A stretch of 64,000 bases of DNA from Paenibacillus sp. J2TS4 (GCF_018403245.1 NZ_BOSH01000001.1:248001-312000); one strand, 5' to 3'. Positions 17,314-25,888 are shown, counted from the stretch's first letter. The notes: generated from the letters alone by a model not told the origin. Numbers and translations: made by a program.

Positions 17314-18312
17314 ATGATTTTAAATATTACCAAGATTCATGATCTATTTGATCAATTTACGAGAATGGTAGAGGGACACGTTCAGCAAAGCAAGTGGGAA
17401 CAAAGGCTTACCATTCCTTCGCATATAGGTAAGGGAAGCGTAACAAGGACACGAATTCGTCCTGGTATGGAGATCATGATGACGGATATTACATTCGAAC
17501 AAGATATGAAACTTCAGATCCAGGAATCCTGCCAGTTATTTGAATTAAGTTATTGCGTAAGCGGCGAAATCCATTGTGAATGGAACGGTAAGAAAAGCCA
17601 TACGAATTCACAAACAGGCAATGTTACTTTCCTGGAGGATGTTCAAGTCTATGAAGAGAAAAAGGCGGGTATCCGAAATCAATTGCTGGAAATAAGGCTC
17701 ACCCCGGACGAACTATTGCATTATGCAGGAGATTTGACGGAGAAACAACAAATGGAAGCCTGGCTTAGACATTATCGTGGAAATATTGATCGGTACCCGG
17801 ACACTCCAGCCATCCAAAGATGTGTTTCCGAAATGATCCATTGCACACATCAAGGAACGATGAAACGGCTATATATGGAAAGTAAAGCGCTTGAATTTAT
17901 CGCATTGTTTGGCGAGTCGGATGGTTACGGTTCTGTGGGCGGGAGCATGCTGCTTCGCCGTGATGATATTACGAAATTGCAGCAAACCCGTGAGTTGGTG
18001 CAATATCATTTCGAACAACCGTTGTCTATCCGCGAGTTAGCCAAGCGGGTTGGAATGAATGAGTTCAAGCTGAAAAAGGGCTTCCGCGAATTGTTCGGCA
18101 TGACAATCTTTGAGCTCGTGCGTCAAATACGGATGGAGAAAGCCCTTTGGTATATGGAAGCAGCACGTTTGAATGTTGGAGAGACCGCTGCTTCGGTCGG
18201 TTATAGCAACGCCAGCAATTTCACGACGGCCTTTCGCAAGCATTACGGCTGCAATCCAAGCGAATATGTAAAGCGCATCAATCAACTGGATTTGGAACGA
18301 AACAGACAGTAG
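17314..18312 (+). CDS. AraC-family transcriptional regulator, PchR-like
   Basis: The protein of about 332 aa has an N-terminal ligand or cupin-like domain (RIRPGMEIMMTDITFEQD, then SYCVSGEIHCEWNGK) and a C-terminal AraC DNA-binding domain with two helix-turn-helices: SIRELAKRVGMNEFKLKKGF and VGETAASVGYSNASNFTTAF. The N-terminal pattern is that of PchR/YbtA regulators, which respond to siderophores. The ATG at 17314 is preceded by a very strong site (AAGGAGGTGATA); a longer frame from 17194 has none. A fragment of a siderophore-type ABC ATPase and an MFS exporter follow, which fits an iron-acquisition neighbourhood that has partly decayed. Confidence 0.88.
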   Translation: MILNITKIHDLFDQFTRMVEGHVQQSKWEQRLTIPSHIGKGSVTRTRIRPGMEIMMTDITFEQDMKLQIQESCQLFELSYCVSGEIHCEWNGKKSHTNSQTGNVTFLEDVQVYEEKKAGIRNQLLEIRLTPDELLHYAGDLTEKQQMEAWLRHYRGNIDRYPDTPAIQRCVSEMIHCTHQGTMKRLYMESKALEFIALFGESDGYGSVGGSMLLRRDDITKLQQTRELVQYHFEQPLSIRELAKRVGMNEFKLKKGFRELFGMTIFELVRQIRMEKALWYMEAARLNVGETAASVGYSNASNFTTAFRKHYGCNPSEYVKRINQLDLERNRQ

Positions 18313-18334
18313 AACGGTTTGAACTAGCAGAAAG

Positions 18335-18398
18335 CTTCAAGCGGCAGGGCATATGGTTCGGAAACGAACGATGCAACTGCATGCTTGAAGTTTTTTTT
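18335..18398 (+). terminator. Rho-independent terminator of the AraC gene
   Basis: CTTCAAGC (18335-18342) pairs with GCTTGAAG (18383-18390), followed by eight Ts. An inner stem GTTCG-GAAA-CGAAC (18356-18369) has a GNRA tetraloop. Confidence 0.8.
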
Positions 18399-18451
18399 GC
18401 TCCCTTAACAAGGAGAGAATCTCCCTCGACAGGTAGAGAAAAAAATCAACG

Positions 18452-18547
18452 TGAATGATAATCATATTTATCGGAAGGATTGGCCCGAACGGGTGCGACA
18501 ATTCTACCTTATTAAAAAGCATCTACAAAGTCATCAAGCCGAAACAA
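18452..18547 (+). pseudogene. Walker A fragment of an iron-siderophore-type ABC ATPase
   Basis: From about 18455 one frame reads MIIIFIGRIGPNGCDNSTLL, then KSIYKVIKPKQG (to about 18532), ending at a stop at 18545. Intact FecE/FhuC-type ATPases have IGPNGxGKSTLLKxI followed by (x)4 KPxxG at the same spacing. Here the invariant Gly-Lys of the P-loop is replaced by Asp-Asn, and nothing else of the gene remains. Together with the PchR-like regulator upstream this suggests a lost siderophore importer. Confidence 0.68.
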
Positions 18548-18641
18548 GGGAATCACCAATATTTCATTAGTTGATTTCAATTCATTTTCGGGCGATTAAA
18601 ACAGTTTTCAGGAAAATTTAGCGTTCGAGGAGGAAATGCAA

Positions 18642-20114
18642 ATGCCCAATCATCCAGCGACTTCATTACTTGCAACCGAAAAACTGGAGCAGCAGGTCGA
18701 TCCGCGCCGTTGGTATGCGCTGGCGGTTATTCTTCTGCCAATATTGCTTAATTCATTGAACACCTATATGATTCAGGTCGCTCTTCCATCTATACAGAAA
18801 AGTCTGAACGCCAGTTTTTCCGATGCACAGCTTATTGTCACCGGCTTTTCTCTCAGTCTGGCCGTAGCACTCATTGTCAGCGGGAAACTTGGCGACGTAT
18901 TCGGCAGAAAACGATTGCTGCTTATCGGTGTGAGCGGGTTTACGCTCATGGCCATGCTAGGTGGATTGACTTCGAATCCAACTCTTCTAATTGTCATTCG
19001 GATTGTGCAAGGGCTTGCCGCGGCGCTCATTCAACCCCAGGTGTTATCCATGATGCAGATTAATTTTCTTCCACGGGAAAAAGGCCTTGTTTTCAGTATT
19101 TACGGCGCATTGATGGGATTCGGGTTCGCATTCGGTCTCATCCTGGGAGGGATTCTTGTCAATTGGAACATGTTTGATCTTGGTTGGCGAACCGTATTTT
19201 TTTTCAATGTTCCCTTCGGTATTCTTGTTCTTCTGTGTTTGCCGCTTCTACCGGAATCGCACGGCAGGCGGACGCAGAGTATCGATTGGATCGGTACCGT
19301 CTTAATCATGAGCGGGTTGTTTCTGCTTGTTTATCCGTTGTCGGAGGGGCAAAAACAAGGATGGCCGAATTGGATATGGGGTTGTCTTATCCTATCGCTT
19401 CTGTTTCTATTTGCTTTTATCGCAGTCGAACTTCGAAAACAAAAACGGGGTGAGGCTCCGCTTGTTGATTTGACTATTTTCAAACAACGTTTATTCGGAG
19501 TGGGGATGGCTTCAGTTGTTTTGATCTATCTCAGCATGTTCTCCTTCTTTTTCATATTAACTTATTATTTGCAGTTCGGCCTGCATTTCGATGCACAAGC
19601 GACGAGTCTCGCTTTCCTGCCTCTGGGCGGGGGTTTTTTCCTGACTTCTCTGCTATCATCACGAATTGTTAGCAGATGGGGGATGGTTGTGCTGAGAATA
19701 GGCGCTTTGGTAACAGGGATTTGCTGTTTTTTATTCATTGTATTGCTGCATATTGATGCGATACATCTGCTGCATATGCAATATATTGTGCTATTACTTG
19801 TCTATGGTTTGGGACTCGGACTGGTCACAACGCCTCTCACCCGCGTCGTACTGGGTACAGTCCCAATGAAGGATGCAGGAACAGGTTCAGGCTTGTTTAA
19901 TACATTCATGTATTTGGCCAATTCGTTAGGAGTAGCGTTGATCGGTATTTTGTTTGCTGCTTCACTGCGACAGTCTTTGGCAATTGCTGTCCTGTCAGAC
20001 TATGTAAGGGCGTTTTCCGCCTCTTTAGCCGCGTGCGGAGGACTTGCTCTGGCTGCATTTGTTTGCCTTTGTTTCCTGAGTAATCGAACAGAAAAGCTGA
20101 CCGAAAGTCAGTGA
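18642..20114 (+). CDS. MFS exporter, DHA2 (EmrB/QacA) family, 14 transmembrane segments
   Basis: The 490-aa protein has about fourteen hydrophobic segments and the MFS motif A loop GKLGDVFGRKRLLLIG between segments 2 and 3, with motif C-like GALMGFGFAFGLILGG in the fifth. Such proteins export drugs or siderophores with proton antiport. The ATG at 18642 lies 8 bases after GAGGAGG; the ATG at 18636 is too close to that site. It stands downstream of a PchR-like regulator, so siderophore export is a reasonable guess; drug export is equally possible. Confidence 0.9.
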   Translation: MPNHPATSLLATEKLEQQVDPRRWYALAVILLPILLNSLNTYMIQVALPSIQKSLNASFSDAQLIVTGFSLSLAVALIVSGKLGDVFGRKRLLLIGVSGFTLMAMLGGLTSNPTLLIVIRIVQGLAAALIQPQVLSMMQINFLPREKGLVFSIYGALMGFGFAFGLILGGILVNWNMFDLGWRTVFFFNVPFGILVLLCLPLLPESHGRRTQSIDWIGTVLIMSGLFLLVYPLSEGQKQGWPNWIWGCLILSLLFLFAFIAVELRKQKRGEAPLVDLTIFKQRLFGVGMASVVLIYLSMFSFFFILTYYLQFGLHFDAQATSLAFLPLGGGFFLTSLLSSRIVSRWGMVVLRIGALVTGICCFLFIVLLHIDAIHLLHMQYIVLLLVYGLGLGLVTTPLTRVVLGTVPMKDAGTGSGLFNTFMYLANSLGVALIGILFAASLRQSLAIAVLSDYVRAFSASLAACGGLALAAFVCLCFLSNRTEKLTESQ

Positions 20115-20224
20115 GGCAATAAAAATGATAAGGAGGCTGCCGAATATTCCATTCACCTTCCAGCCGGATAACACGATCCTCAAGCGTGAACGCGAAACGC
20201 CGGCCCCGCTTCGTGGTTGGAAGC

Positions 20225-20338
20225 GAGGGAAATAACGGATGACGATAAGGATAAATATAGAAAAAGCATTGAATGAATAGCCGAGAACAGGATTGACCCT
20301 CATCTCTGGCTGATATCGGAAGCGCCCGAAGCACCGAA
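20225..20338 (+). repeat. 114-bp direct repeat, left copy
   Basis: This segment is identical, except for three bases in its right third, to 26924-27037, with no gaps. Its left half is the last part of a maltose acetyltransferase gene ([15 protein letters not shown] and stop), of which nothing else is present here. Just before it, 20124-20234 reads as a 36-codon frame of unknown origin that runs into the repeat. Confidence 0.9.
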
Positions 20339-20392
20339 GTCTGTGAACAGTCTGTTTGTCACTTAATGGGGGCTGGGGCTGATTTTCGGCGA

Positions 20393-20422
20393 TTGACACA
20401 AATCCCCAATTTTTTGTATATT
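20393..20422 (+). promoter_or_regulatory. Promoter of the GrpB-family gene
   Basis: TTGACA (20393-20398) and TATATT (20417-20422) are 18 bases apart, 62 bases before the ATG. Confidence 0.6.
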
Positions 20423-20483
20423 GATGTAATGCCCTCAACTGGTTGCAAGGTTGAATATATGAATATCGAAAAGAGGTGAACCT

Positions 20484-21002
20484 ATGAATATCACTGTTGT
20501 GGAACACAATCCTTATTGGAAAGACGAGTATCTAAAGGAAGAACGCGATATTAAAGAAATTCTCCAAGATGAATTAGTGAATAGCTTTCACATTGGGAGT
20601 ACTTCCGTTCCTGGTCTGAAAGCGAAACCCATTATTGATATCCTGCTTGTAGTTAATGATATCAACGCATTGGATAATTACTCCAAACCATTTGAGAAGC
20701 TTGGCTACGAAGTGATGGGCGAGTTCGGTATTAGTGGCAGAAGATACTTCCGTAAAGGGGGGGATAACCGAACACACCAAATTCATGCTTTTCAGTATGA
20801 TAGTGTCCAAGAAATCGAGCGCCATCTATCCTTCAGAGACTATCTTTGCCATCATTCTGAAGTTTCGAAGGACTATGGTGAATTAAAAAGTGAACTAGCA
20901 AAAAAATACCCAAATGATATAGAGAGTTATGGCGACGGAAAAGACGATTTTGTGAAAAAAGTAGAAAAGCAAGCATTGATTTGGCATTGGACTGCCCGCT
21001 AA
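20484..21002 (+). CDS. GrpB family protein (UPF0157)
   Basis: The 172-aa protein has the family's opening VEHNPYWKDEYLKEERDIKEIL, then HIGSTSVPGLKAKPIIDILL, the nucleotidyltransferase-like GS...D.D pattern, and HQIHAF in the middle. GrpB proteins have a nucleotidyltransferase fold; their substrate is generally unknown. The ATG has AAGAGGTGA upstream. It stands alone with its own promoter, and is followed by an AraC remnant. Confidence 0.9.
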   Translation: MNITVVEHNPYWKDEYLKEERDIKEILQDELVNSFHIGSTSVPGLKAKPIIDILLVVNDINALDNYSKPFEKLGYEVMGEFGISGRRYFRKGGDNRTHQIHAFQYDSVQEIERHLSFRDYLCHHSEVSKDYGELKSELAKKYPNDIESYGDGKDDFVKKVEKQALIWHWTAR

Positions 21003-21012
21003 TTAACGAGCT

Positions 21013-21198
21013 ATCAGTACGGGTACGCAAGGAATTGGCCATGAGTTATTTGCAAAACAAAGAGAGTATTCCATCGGCGAGATTGCCTATTTGCTGTATT
21101 TTTCGGAGCCAAGCGCATTTCAAAGCGTTTTTAAGAGTTGGACGGGGTTAACGCCGGGACAGTATCGAACCAAAGCGCGTAACAGGATAACCCCCTAA
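21013..21198 (+). pseudogene. C-terminal fragment of an AraC-family regulator
   Basis: Allowing for one 2-base duplication (GA at about 21061-21064) the segment reads RVRKELAMSYLQNKEYSIGE, then IAYLLYFSEPSAFQSVFKSW and TGLTPGQYRTKARN. This is the second helix-turn-helix and tail of an AraC protein. The N-terminal domain and first helix-turn-helix are missing. Its stop (about 21198) is 55 bases before fosX. Confidence 0.8.
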
Positions 21199-21252
21199 CT
21201 TTTGCATAATTGCGAAAAACATCGGACCTTGCCTAAGAAAGGAAAGATGAAA

Positions 21253-21669
21253 ATGATTGAGACCATAAGCCATATAACATTTGTGGTTAAAGATCTAGAC
21301 AAAACGACAGCATTATATAAAGAATTATTCGATGCTAATGAAGTGTATGACAGTGGAGAAAAGACGCATTCTTTGTCAAAAGAAAGGTTTTTCATCATCG
21401 GCGGACAGTGGATAGCGGTCATGGAAAATAAGGAAACCGTTAATCGTACCTATCATCACGTTGCTTTCAAAATAAGCGAGGAAGATATCGATCATTATCT
21501 CCATAAAATAAAAGGATTCCATTTGGAAATGAAGCCGCCAAGACCAAGAATACAGGGGGAGGGGTCTTCCATTTATTTTTATGATTATGATAATAATTTG
21601 TTTGAGCTGCACACGGGTACATTAGAAGAAAGATTATCTGCTTACAGCGAAACGGATTGTAATGAATAA
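21253..21669 (+). CDS. fosX: FosX-like fosfomycin-resistance epoxide hydrolase
   Basis: The 138-aa protein has the vicinal-oxygen-chelate fold with the three metal ligands in family position: His in ISHITFVVKDL near the start, His in YHHVAFKIS near residue 72, and Glu in YFYDYDNNLFELHTGTLEER. FRPPRPR-type KPPRPRIQGEGSSIYFYDYD is the FosX/FosB core. The wording of the C-terminal half is closer to FosX (Mn-dependent hydration of fosfomycin) than to FosB (thiol transfer). The ATG at 21253 is preceded by AAAGGA at 9 bases. Length matches FosX (about 133-139 aa). Single gene, ending at a hairpin. Confidence 0.85.
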   Translation: MIETISHITFVVKDLDKTTALYKELFDANEVYDSGEKTHSLSKERFFIIGGQWIAVMENKETVNRTYHHVAFKISEEDIDHYLHKIKGFHLEMKPPRPRIQGEGSSIYFYDYDNNLFELHTGTLEERLSAYSETDCNE

Positions 21670-21721
21670 TTAAGCGAGGGAATGGCACGTCATACGGAGA
21701 TGAGTGGCTGTCATAGTATTT

Positions 21722-21754
21722 AGCCTCAAGAGTCGGGGTTCGATTCTTGAGGCT
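21722..21754 (+). terminator. Perfect 10-bp hairpin after fosX
   Basis: AGCCTCAAGA (21722-21731) pairs with TCTTGAGGCT (21745-21754); the T-run after it is poor. It probably ends fosX and, from the other side, the convergent GNAT gene. Confidence 0.5.
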
Positions 21755-21810
21755 TCTGAATGCCGGTTTCTCGGCAAGAACGCTAATTCCAAAATAGTTC
21801 CATCTAAAAT

Positions 21811-22701
21811 CTACGCATGAGAGGTAAACGGAAATCTAAAATGCTTCGTTCCATCTATTAATAAGGGTCGAACAAACAACGTATCGTCCGACTCTGTGAT
21901 CAAGGCTGACTGGATGTTCTCATTGTCGCTGTCAGGCACAAAATAAAAATGAACAAACTCCGTCTCATCGGAAATCATATGATCGACAACGGCTTCTAAA
22001 TTGATTTTCCTTTTGCTTATAATATCAAAAACATGCAAATGATTCTCTTCTTGTTTAAATAGAAGAATCGCATCCTCATCTTCGTCATGATATATGGCAT
22101 TACGAAAAACCACAATAAAGTAAAACATCAACAGCTGCTCGCCATCCTTTACCCCAAATGTTGACGATATGGGAATTCTTTCAGCTGCAAACTCCTTCAT
22201 AAGCTCGAAGTCATCCTGATTGTCGACATCCAGCTTGCGCAGAGCGGATTTTCGTACCGCTTGTTGTTTTAAATCGGACACCGTCAGAGTGAAGCTGCTT
22301 TCCTGAACCTTCTCGAAGCCGAACTTGGGATAAAAATCCAGCACCGTGTCATTAGCAAATAAGTAGATAAAATCGTAATCCTTCTCATATTTTTCAATGA
22401 TGTGGTTCATCAGCTTGGCCGCCAGCCCTTGATGACGATAATCGGGATGCGTCATCACCGTGCCCAATTGAATCGCCTTATATTCCTTGCCATTGCACAT
22501 CAAGACCATTTTATTGACGGAAGCATTCGCAATAACCTGATCCCCGTCCACATAGGAATAACAGATGTAATGGTCACTCCAAAATCCTTTGTCATGCCAT
22601 TCCTTAAAATCTATCTCAAATACTTGCTTTGCGAGCTCGTTAAAGCTCTCCCTATATTTTTCGATCTGCCTGTAGTCACTGATTAATGGATACTTGCTCA
22701 C
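21811..22701 (-). CDS. GNAT-family N-acetyltransferase
   Basis: The 296-aa protein has the acetyl-CoA-binding segment IQLGTVMTHPDYRHQGLAAKLM (motif A with R/Q-x-x-G-x-A/G, about residues 77-98) followed by YLFANDTVLDFYPKFGFEKV (motif B). The C-terminal half is an extra domain of about 150 residues of the kind found in larger two-domain acetyltransferases. The GTG start has GGAGG 7 bases before it. The substrate is unknown. A terminator-like hairpin stands about 90 bases upstream of the start. Confidence 0.87.
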   Translation of the reverse strand: MSKYPLISDYRQIEKYRESFNELAKQVFEIDFKEWHDKGFWSDHYICYSYVDGDQVIANASVNKMVLMCNGKEYKAIQLGTVMTHPDYRHQGLAAKLMNHIIEKYEKDYDFIYLFANDTVLDFYPKFGFEKVQESSFTLTVSDLKQQAVRKSALRKLDVDNQDDFELMKEFAAERIPISSTFGVKDGEQLLMFYFIVVFRNAIYHDEDEDAILLFKQEENHLHVFDIISKRKINLEAVVDHMISDETEFVHFYFVPDSDNENIQSALITESDDTLFVRPLLIDGTKHFRFPFTSHA

Positions 22702-22781
22702 GGGAATTCCTCCATTCCTAACTGTTTTATATCATTTTCAAAGCAATCGACAGCTGATGTATAGGCGGTCACCTCCCTTAA

Positions 22782-22824
22782 AAAATACAAAAAAGACCAC
22801 AAGAAGAATTCTCTTCTCATGGTC
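22782..22824 (-). terminator. Hairpin with long T-run upstream of the GNAT gene
   Basis: GACCA...TGGTC arms (22795-22824) with AGAAGA/TCTTCT inside, followed on the minus strand by TTTTTTGTATTTTTT. It lies between any promoter to the right and the GNAT start. So it is either the terminator of a lost gene or an attenuator in the leader. Confidence 0.6.
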
Positions 22825-23258
22825 AAATTTCAGTCAATGATGAACATGCCTATCCAGAAGGAATAGGTGTCTATGATAGAACAAGAAATTTGTTTTGATA
22901 AGATACAATGTCTTCTTAATCGCTCTTTGCAAAAGGGAATTAAAAATAAAACTAAGGGAGTGCCCTTAATTCGACCTTTTACAAATATAAAATTCGTCAG
23001 AATTTTAATTAGCGATTAATAAGTTTCATCATAAACAATCAAAACCTCTTTTCCAAATCAATACATCCTAACTGTACATGGATTGACAACGAATTGTCAA
23101 CGGCAAACAATTTCTATCATTTCTCGCTGAGAGGACTCCCTCTTCCGGCGACTTCCCGATTCTTCCCGCATGATGCTCTTCCCTTCCTAATTCATTAGCG
23201 ATATAATCAAATTGGGAACGTATATTCGTGTTTTTGGATGGCGGAAGGAGGTGAAGTC
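22825..23258. other. AT-rich gap without a recognisable gene
   Basis: No coding frame with family character is visible. It holds an inverted repeat TTGACAA-CGAA-TTGTCAA (23083-23100), which looks like an operator or promoter for the gene at 23259, and a GGGAGTGCCC palindrome near 22957. Confidence 0.5.
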
Positions 23259-24155
23259 ATGGCAGATTCAACGTTCATGCCGTCTACATCCGTTCCAGTT
23301 GCCCTCACAAGAAAATCCCTTTATTCATTACAATTTTTTGGACGCCTTGTTCAAAGTGATGGATCAAACCGATTATCGGTCGTTCCCGGCGCAGAGCAGT
23401 CAGGGGATCGTGAAGGTCACGACCTGTTTGACCAAACGATGTTATGCTACTTGCTCTATTGGTTTTCAAAACAAAAACTGGGGCGAACGAGGCTAAACTT
23501 GCTATGCATCGGAGAGTTTCCCGGCATTGAACGTTTCCGCGGCTTAGGCCGACTGTCTGTCGAGCAGTTGGGAACCTTATCGGGAACATGGCATGTGGTT
23601 GAGCGGCAGGAGTTGGATTTGGGCAAAGCGTATTGGGAGGCCTTTACCTCGTCCGATCCACGCCAGCTAGCGCAACTGCTGCAGGAGGATAGTTCCGCTT
23701 TGCCATTCGCTCGGAATGCCTTTCGCTATCATTTATCGCGCTTTCCCTCTGTTCAAGATGGACTTGGGAACGTGGAACGGGCCACACTGGAGTTTATCGC
23801 TCGGGGCCTGAACCAACCGATGGAGCTATTCCGGCAAGTGAGCGATGAGCTTCATGAGTTCGGTATGGGCGACCTTCAATTTTGGCTGATTCTCAAACAA
23901 ATGGCATCGGGACCGCAACCGTTAATTCATTTCGACGGCGCGGAAGCCGCTATTCCCAGTTATACCGATCGTTCAGAGGACGTTCGCCATCGTCGCATTC
24001 TATTAACGGATGCAGGCCGACGTGTTCAGGACGGAAAAGAGGACTGGGTAGCCGTCAACGGGATCGAGTGCTGGCTTGGCGGGGTTCATCTTCGGGGGAA
24101 GGAACGAGTATGGCGTTGGGACGAGAAGGAGGAATCTATCGTTAGATCGGAGTAA
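23259..24155 (+). CDS. DUF1835-family protein with replaced N-terminus
   Basis: From HDLFDQTMLCYLLYWFSK (about residue 55) to the end (AVNGIECWLGGVHLRGKERV, WRWDEKEES) this 298-aa protein follows the DUF1835/DUF3658 family. The first roughly 50 residues do not. The family normally opens with MLHIVNGDxVAEKLKQ, which is absent here but survives in the pseudogene at 34464. The new start has a very good ribosome site (GGAAGGAGGTGAAGTC then ATG), so the chimera is likely expressed. Function of the family is unknown. Either an N-terminal rearrangement or a 5' deletion with capture of another start explains the structure. Confidence 0.65.
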   Translation: MADSTFMPSTSVPVALTRKSLYSLQFFGRLVQSDGSNRLSVVPGAEQSGDREGHDLFDQTMLCYLLYWFSKQKLGRTRLNLLCIGEFPGIERFRGLGRLSVEQLGTLSGTWHVVERQELDLGKAYWEAFTSSDPRQLAQLLQEDSSALPFARNAFRYHLSRFPSVQDGLGNVERATLEFIARGLNQPMELFRQVSDELHEFGMGDLQFWLILKQMASGPQPLIHFDGAEAAIPSYTDRSEDVRHRRILLTDAGRRVQDGKEDWVAVNGIECWLGGVHLRGKERVWRWDEKEESIVRSE

Positions 24156-24297
24156 TGGTATGAATTGGGGGAATTCGATGGAAATAACTAGGGGAAACTT
24201 GAACGATAAATGAGGCGTATTCCAATTTGCAAACAATACTTCTTACAGGGACCGGAAATTCCTTGCTGGATCGCCTGACGCACCGGGTGATGATGAC

Positions 24298-24362
24298 TCC
24301 CACCGATTCCGTCAAAAGTTTTCAGCGGCGGATGCAGGTGGGAAACGTGTAATAAGAGAGGA
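24298..24362 (+). repeat. Dispersed repeat, copy B (structured)
   Basis: The segment shares the order CTCCCA, CGATT, CGT, AAAGTTTTCAGCGGC, ATGCA, TAAGAGA with 17098-17157. Here TCCCACC (24299-24305) can pair with GGTGGGA (24338-24344), with TCCGTC/GGCGGA inside, so copy B could fold as RNA. The whole gap 24156-24460 holds nothing else recognisable. Confidence 0.55.
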
Positions 24363-24460
24363 ACCTAGATTACTTCAGTTATTAGTATTAAGAACATGTA
24401 CGAAGAAATTGGAAAAAATGAATATAGTTAATAAGCGCTGGTTTTTAGGAGGAAGCGTGC

Positions 24461-24864
24461 ATGAATAGGAAACAAAAAATTGTAGTGATTGGTGCAGGTA
24501 TTGTTGGCGCATCGATGGCCTACAACTTTTCAAAGCGGAATCAGGATGTCACTTTGATTGAGTGTAATTCAACAGCTGCCTGTGAAGCAACTGAAAAATC
24601 TTTTGCTTGGATTAATCCTTCGGGCCGGGTTTTTAAAAAAATTCGGCATTTATATGACGCAGCATTAGCCGAATATCATGAATTAGAAAAAGAACTTCCT
24701 GATTCAAAGATAAATTACCTCAAATGGTTTTTTTATAATAATATATGAATATGAAGCTCTCGAAGCAACTTTTAAATGTAGAGGTTGAAATAGCTATTTA
24801 TGGGGGGATCGCCGAGGAATATCCGGATACGATTAACCTATTTACTTCCGGGCATACAAAATAA
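24461..24864 (+). pseudogene. FAD-dependent oxidoreductase (DAO family), N-terminal remnant
   Basis: A frame of 95 codons starts at ATG after AGGAGGAAGCG and reads KIVVIGAGIVGASMAYNFSK, the dinucleotide-binding GxGxxG of D-amino-acid-oxidase-like enzymes, then SFAWINPSG. It ends at 24748 where family members would continue for about 290 residues. A second 39-codon frame (24745-24864, with IYGGIAEEYPDTI) follows in another phase and may be a further scrap of the same or another gene. Not functional as an oxidase. Confidence 0.75.
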
Positions 24865-24932
24865 CAAACTGACGCCGTTAGAGCACGGGCGCCAGCTTGT
24901 TGAGCCTTTACAATTGGAGTCTTGGGTAATCT

Positions 24933-25823
24933 CTAGGTATACTTTCTATTTCTGTAAGGGTCTTTCCTGTTTCTGCTTACTTCACTTATTAATGTCGATC
25001 CCAACAATAAGGCTGCGCCTATCATTTGGAGTAAAGTCATCTTTTCGCCTATAATAAGAGCTGAAATCAATAATGAAGTTAATGGATCGATATAACTTAA
25101 TATAGCAATGCTCTGACCTTTAAGTCCTCCCATTCCAGAAAAGAATAGGTAGAATCCTATTCCGCCATGAAGGATCCCCAAGAGCAGCATCCAAATAACA
25201 GAATCTCCAGCTATCTGAAATAACTTAAAACCATCTGTAATAAGAACATAAGGCAGTAGCATTACAAACGATAATACTAGCTGTATAAACGTGTTCTCCA
25301 GCCCATTCATGTTTCGGATAAATTTATTAACAAGGGTCAGAACTGCATAAAAACACGCTGCTATAAGTCCATAGAAGATACCGAGCAAGTTATGTTCAGC
25401 CGCTTCCATCCCGCTGCTTTGCATAATCAAATACAATCCGAAAAGGGCTGCACCTACCCAAATCATTTTTTGGAGTGAAAGTTTTTCTTTCAATACAATA
25501 GGCGACAACATGATGACCAGAACAGGTGCAAAATAATAGCTTAAAGCTGCATTGGCAATGGTTGTTTCCTTATACGACTGAAAAAGAAAGATCCAATTGC
25601 CGCTCAAGGCAATGCTCGCGATGAACAGTGCAATGGCATTCTTTTTCATGTTTTGCCACGATATTTTATACTTGGTACAGAGGCAGATGATGAGCAAAAA
25701 TAAACTGCCGATCAGACTCATAAATAAAGCTATTTCACTTGAAGTCAAATCGATATACTTGGCAAACACCCCAACTGCACCGAAAATGATCATCGATAGG
25801 ATGAAATAAATTTTTTGCTTCAC
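24933..25823 (-). CDS. EamA/DMT-family transporter
   Basis: The 296-aa protein has ten hydrophobic segments in two EamA repeats. The first ends with NAALSYYFAPVLVIMLSPIVLKEKL and the second with AILSYIDPLTSLLISALIIGEKM, the usual proline-and-glutamate helix ends of the drug/metabolite transporters. It probably exports a metabolite or amino acid. The GTG start has only a weak ribosome site (GCGGGAAT). Upstream lie a 13-residue leader peptide and a large inverted repeat, suggesting attenuation control. Confidence 0.9.
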   Translation of the reverse strand: MKQKIYFILSMIIFGAVGVFAKYIDLTSSEIALFMSLIGSLFLLIICLCTKYKISWQNMKKNAIALFIASIALSGNWIFLFQSYKETTIANAALSYYFAPVLVIMLSPIVLKEKLSLQKMIWVGAALFGLYLIMQSSGMEAAEHNLLGIFYGLIAACFYAVLTLVNKFIRNMNGLENTFIQLVLSFVMLLPYVLITDGFKLFQIAGDSVIWMLLLGILHGGIGFYLFFSGMGGLKGQSIAILSYIDPLTSLLISALIIGEKMTLLQMIGAALLLGSTLISEVSRNRKDPYRNRKYT

Positions 25824-25888
25824 TTGTTATTCCCGCTTTCTACTAATATGATGGGGGGCGACAAATAGACGTCGACTGCCACATTCAT

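Noticed and set aside
18456..18470. Fur-box-like TGATAATCAT sequence
   Set aside because: It falls inside the coding remnant of an ABC ATPase in line with its P-loop, the right half matches poorly, and no promoter is next to it.
20124..20234. 36-codon frame before the left 114-bp repeat
   Set aside because: Protein-like wording (LPNIPFTFQPDNTILKRE) but no family recognised, and its end is fused into the repeat.
21730..21746. GGTTCGATTC resembling a tRNA T-loop
   Set aside because: It is the loop of a simple 10-bp hairpin after fosX; there is no acceptor, D or anticodon arm.
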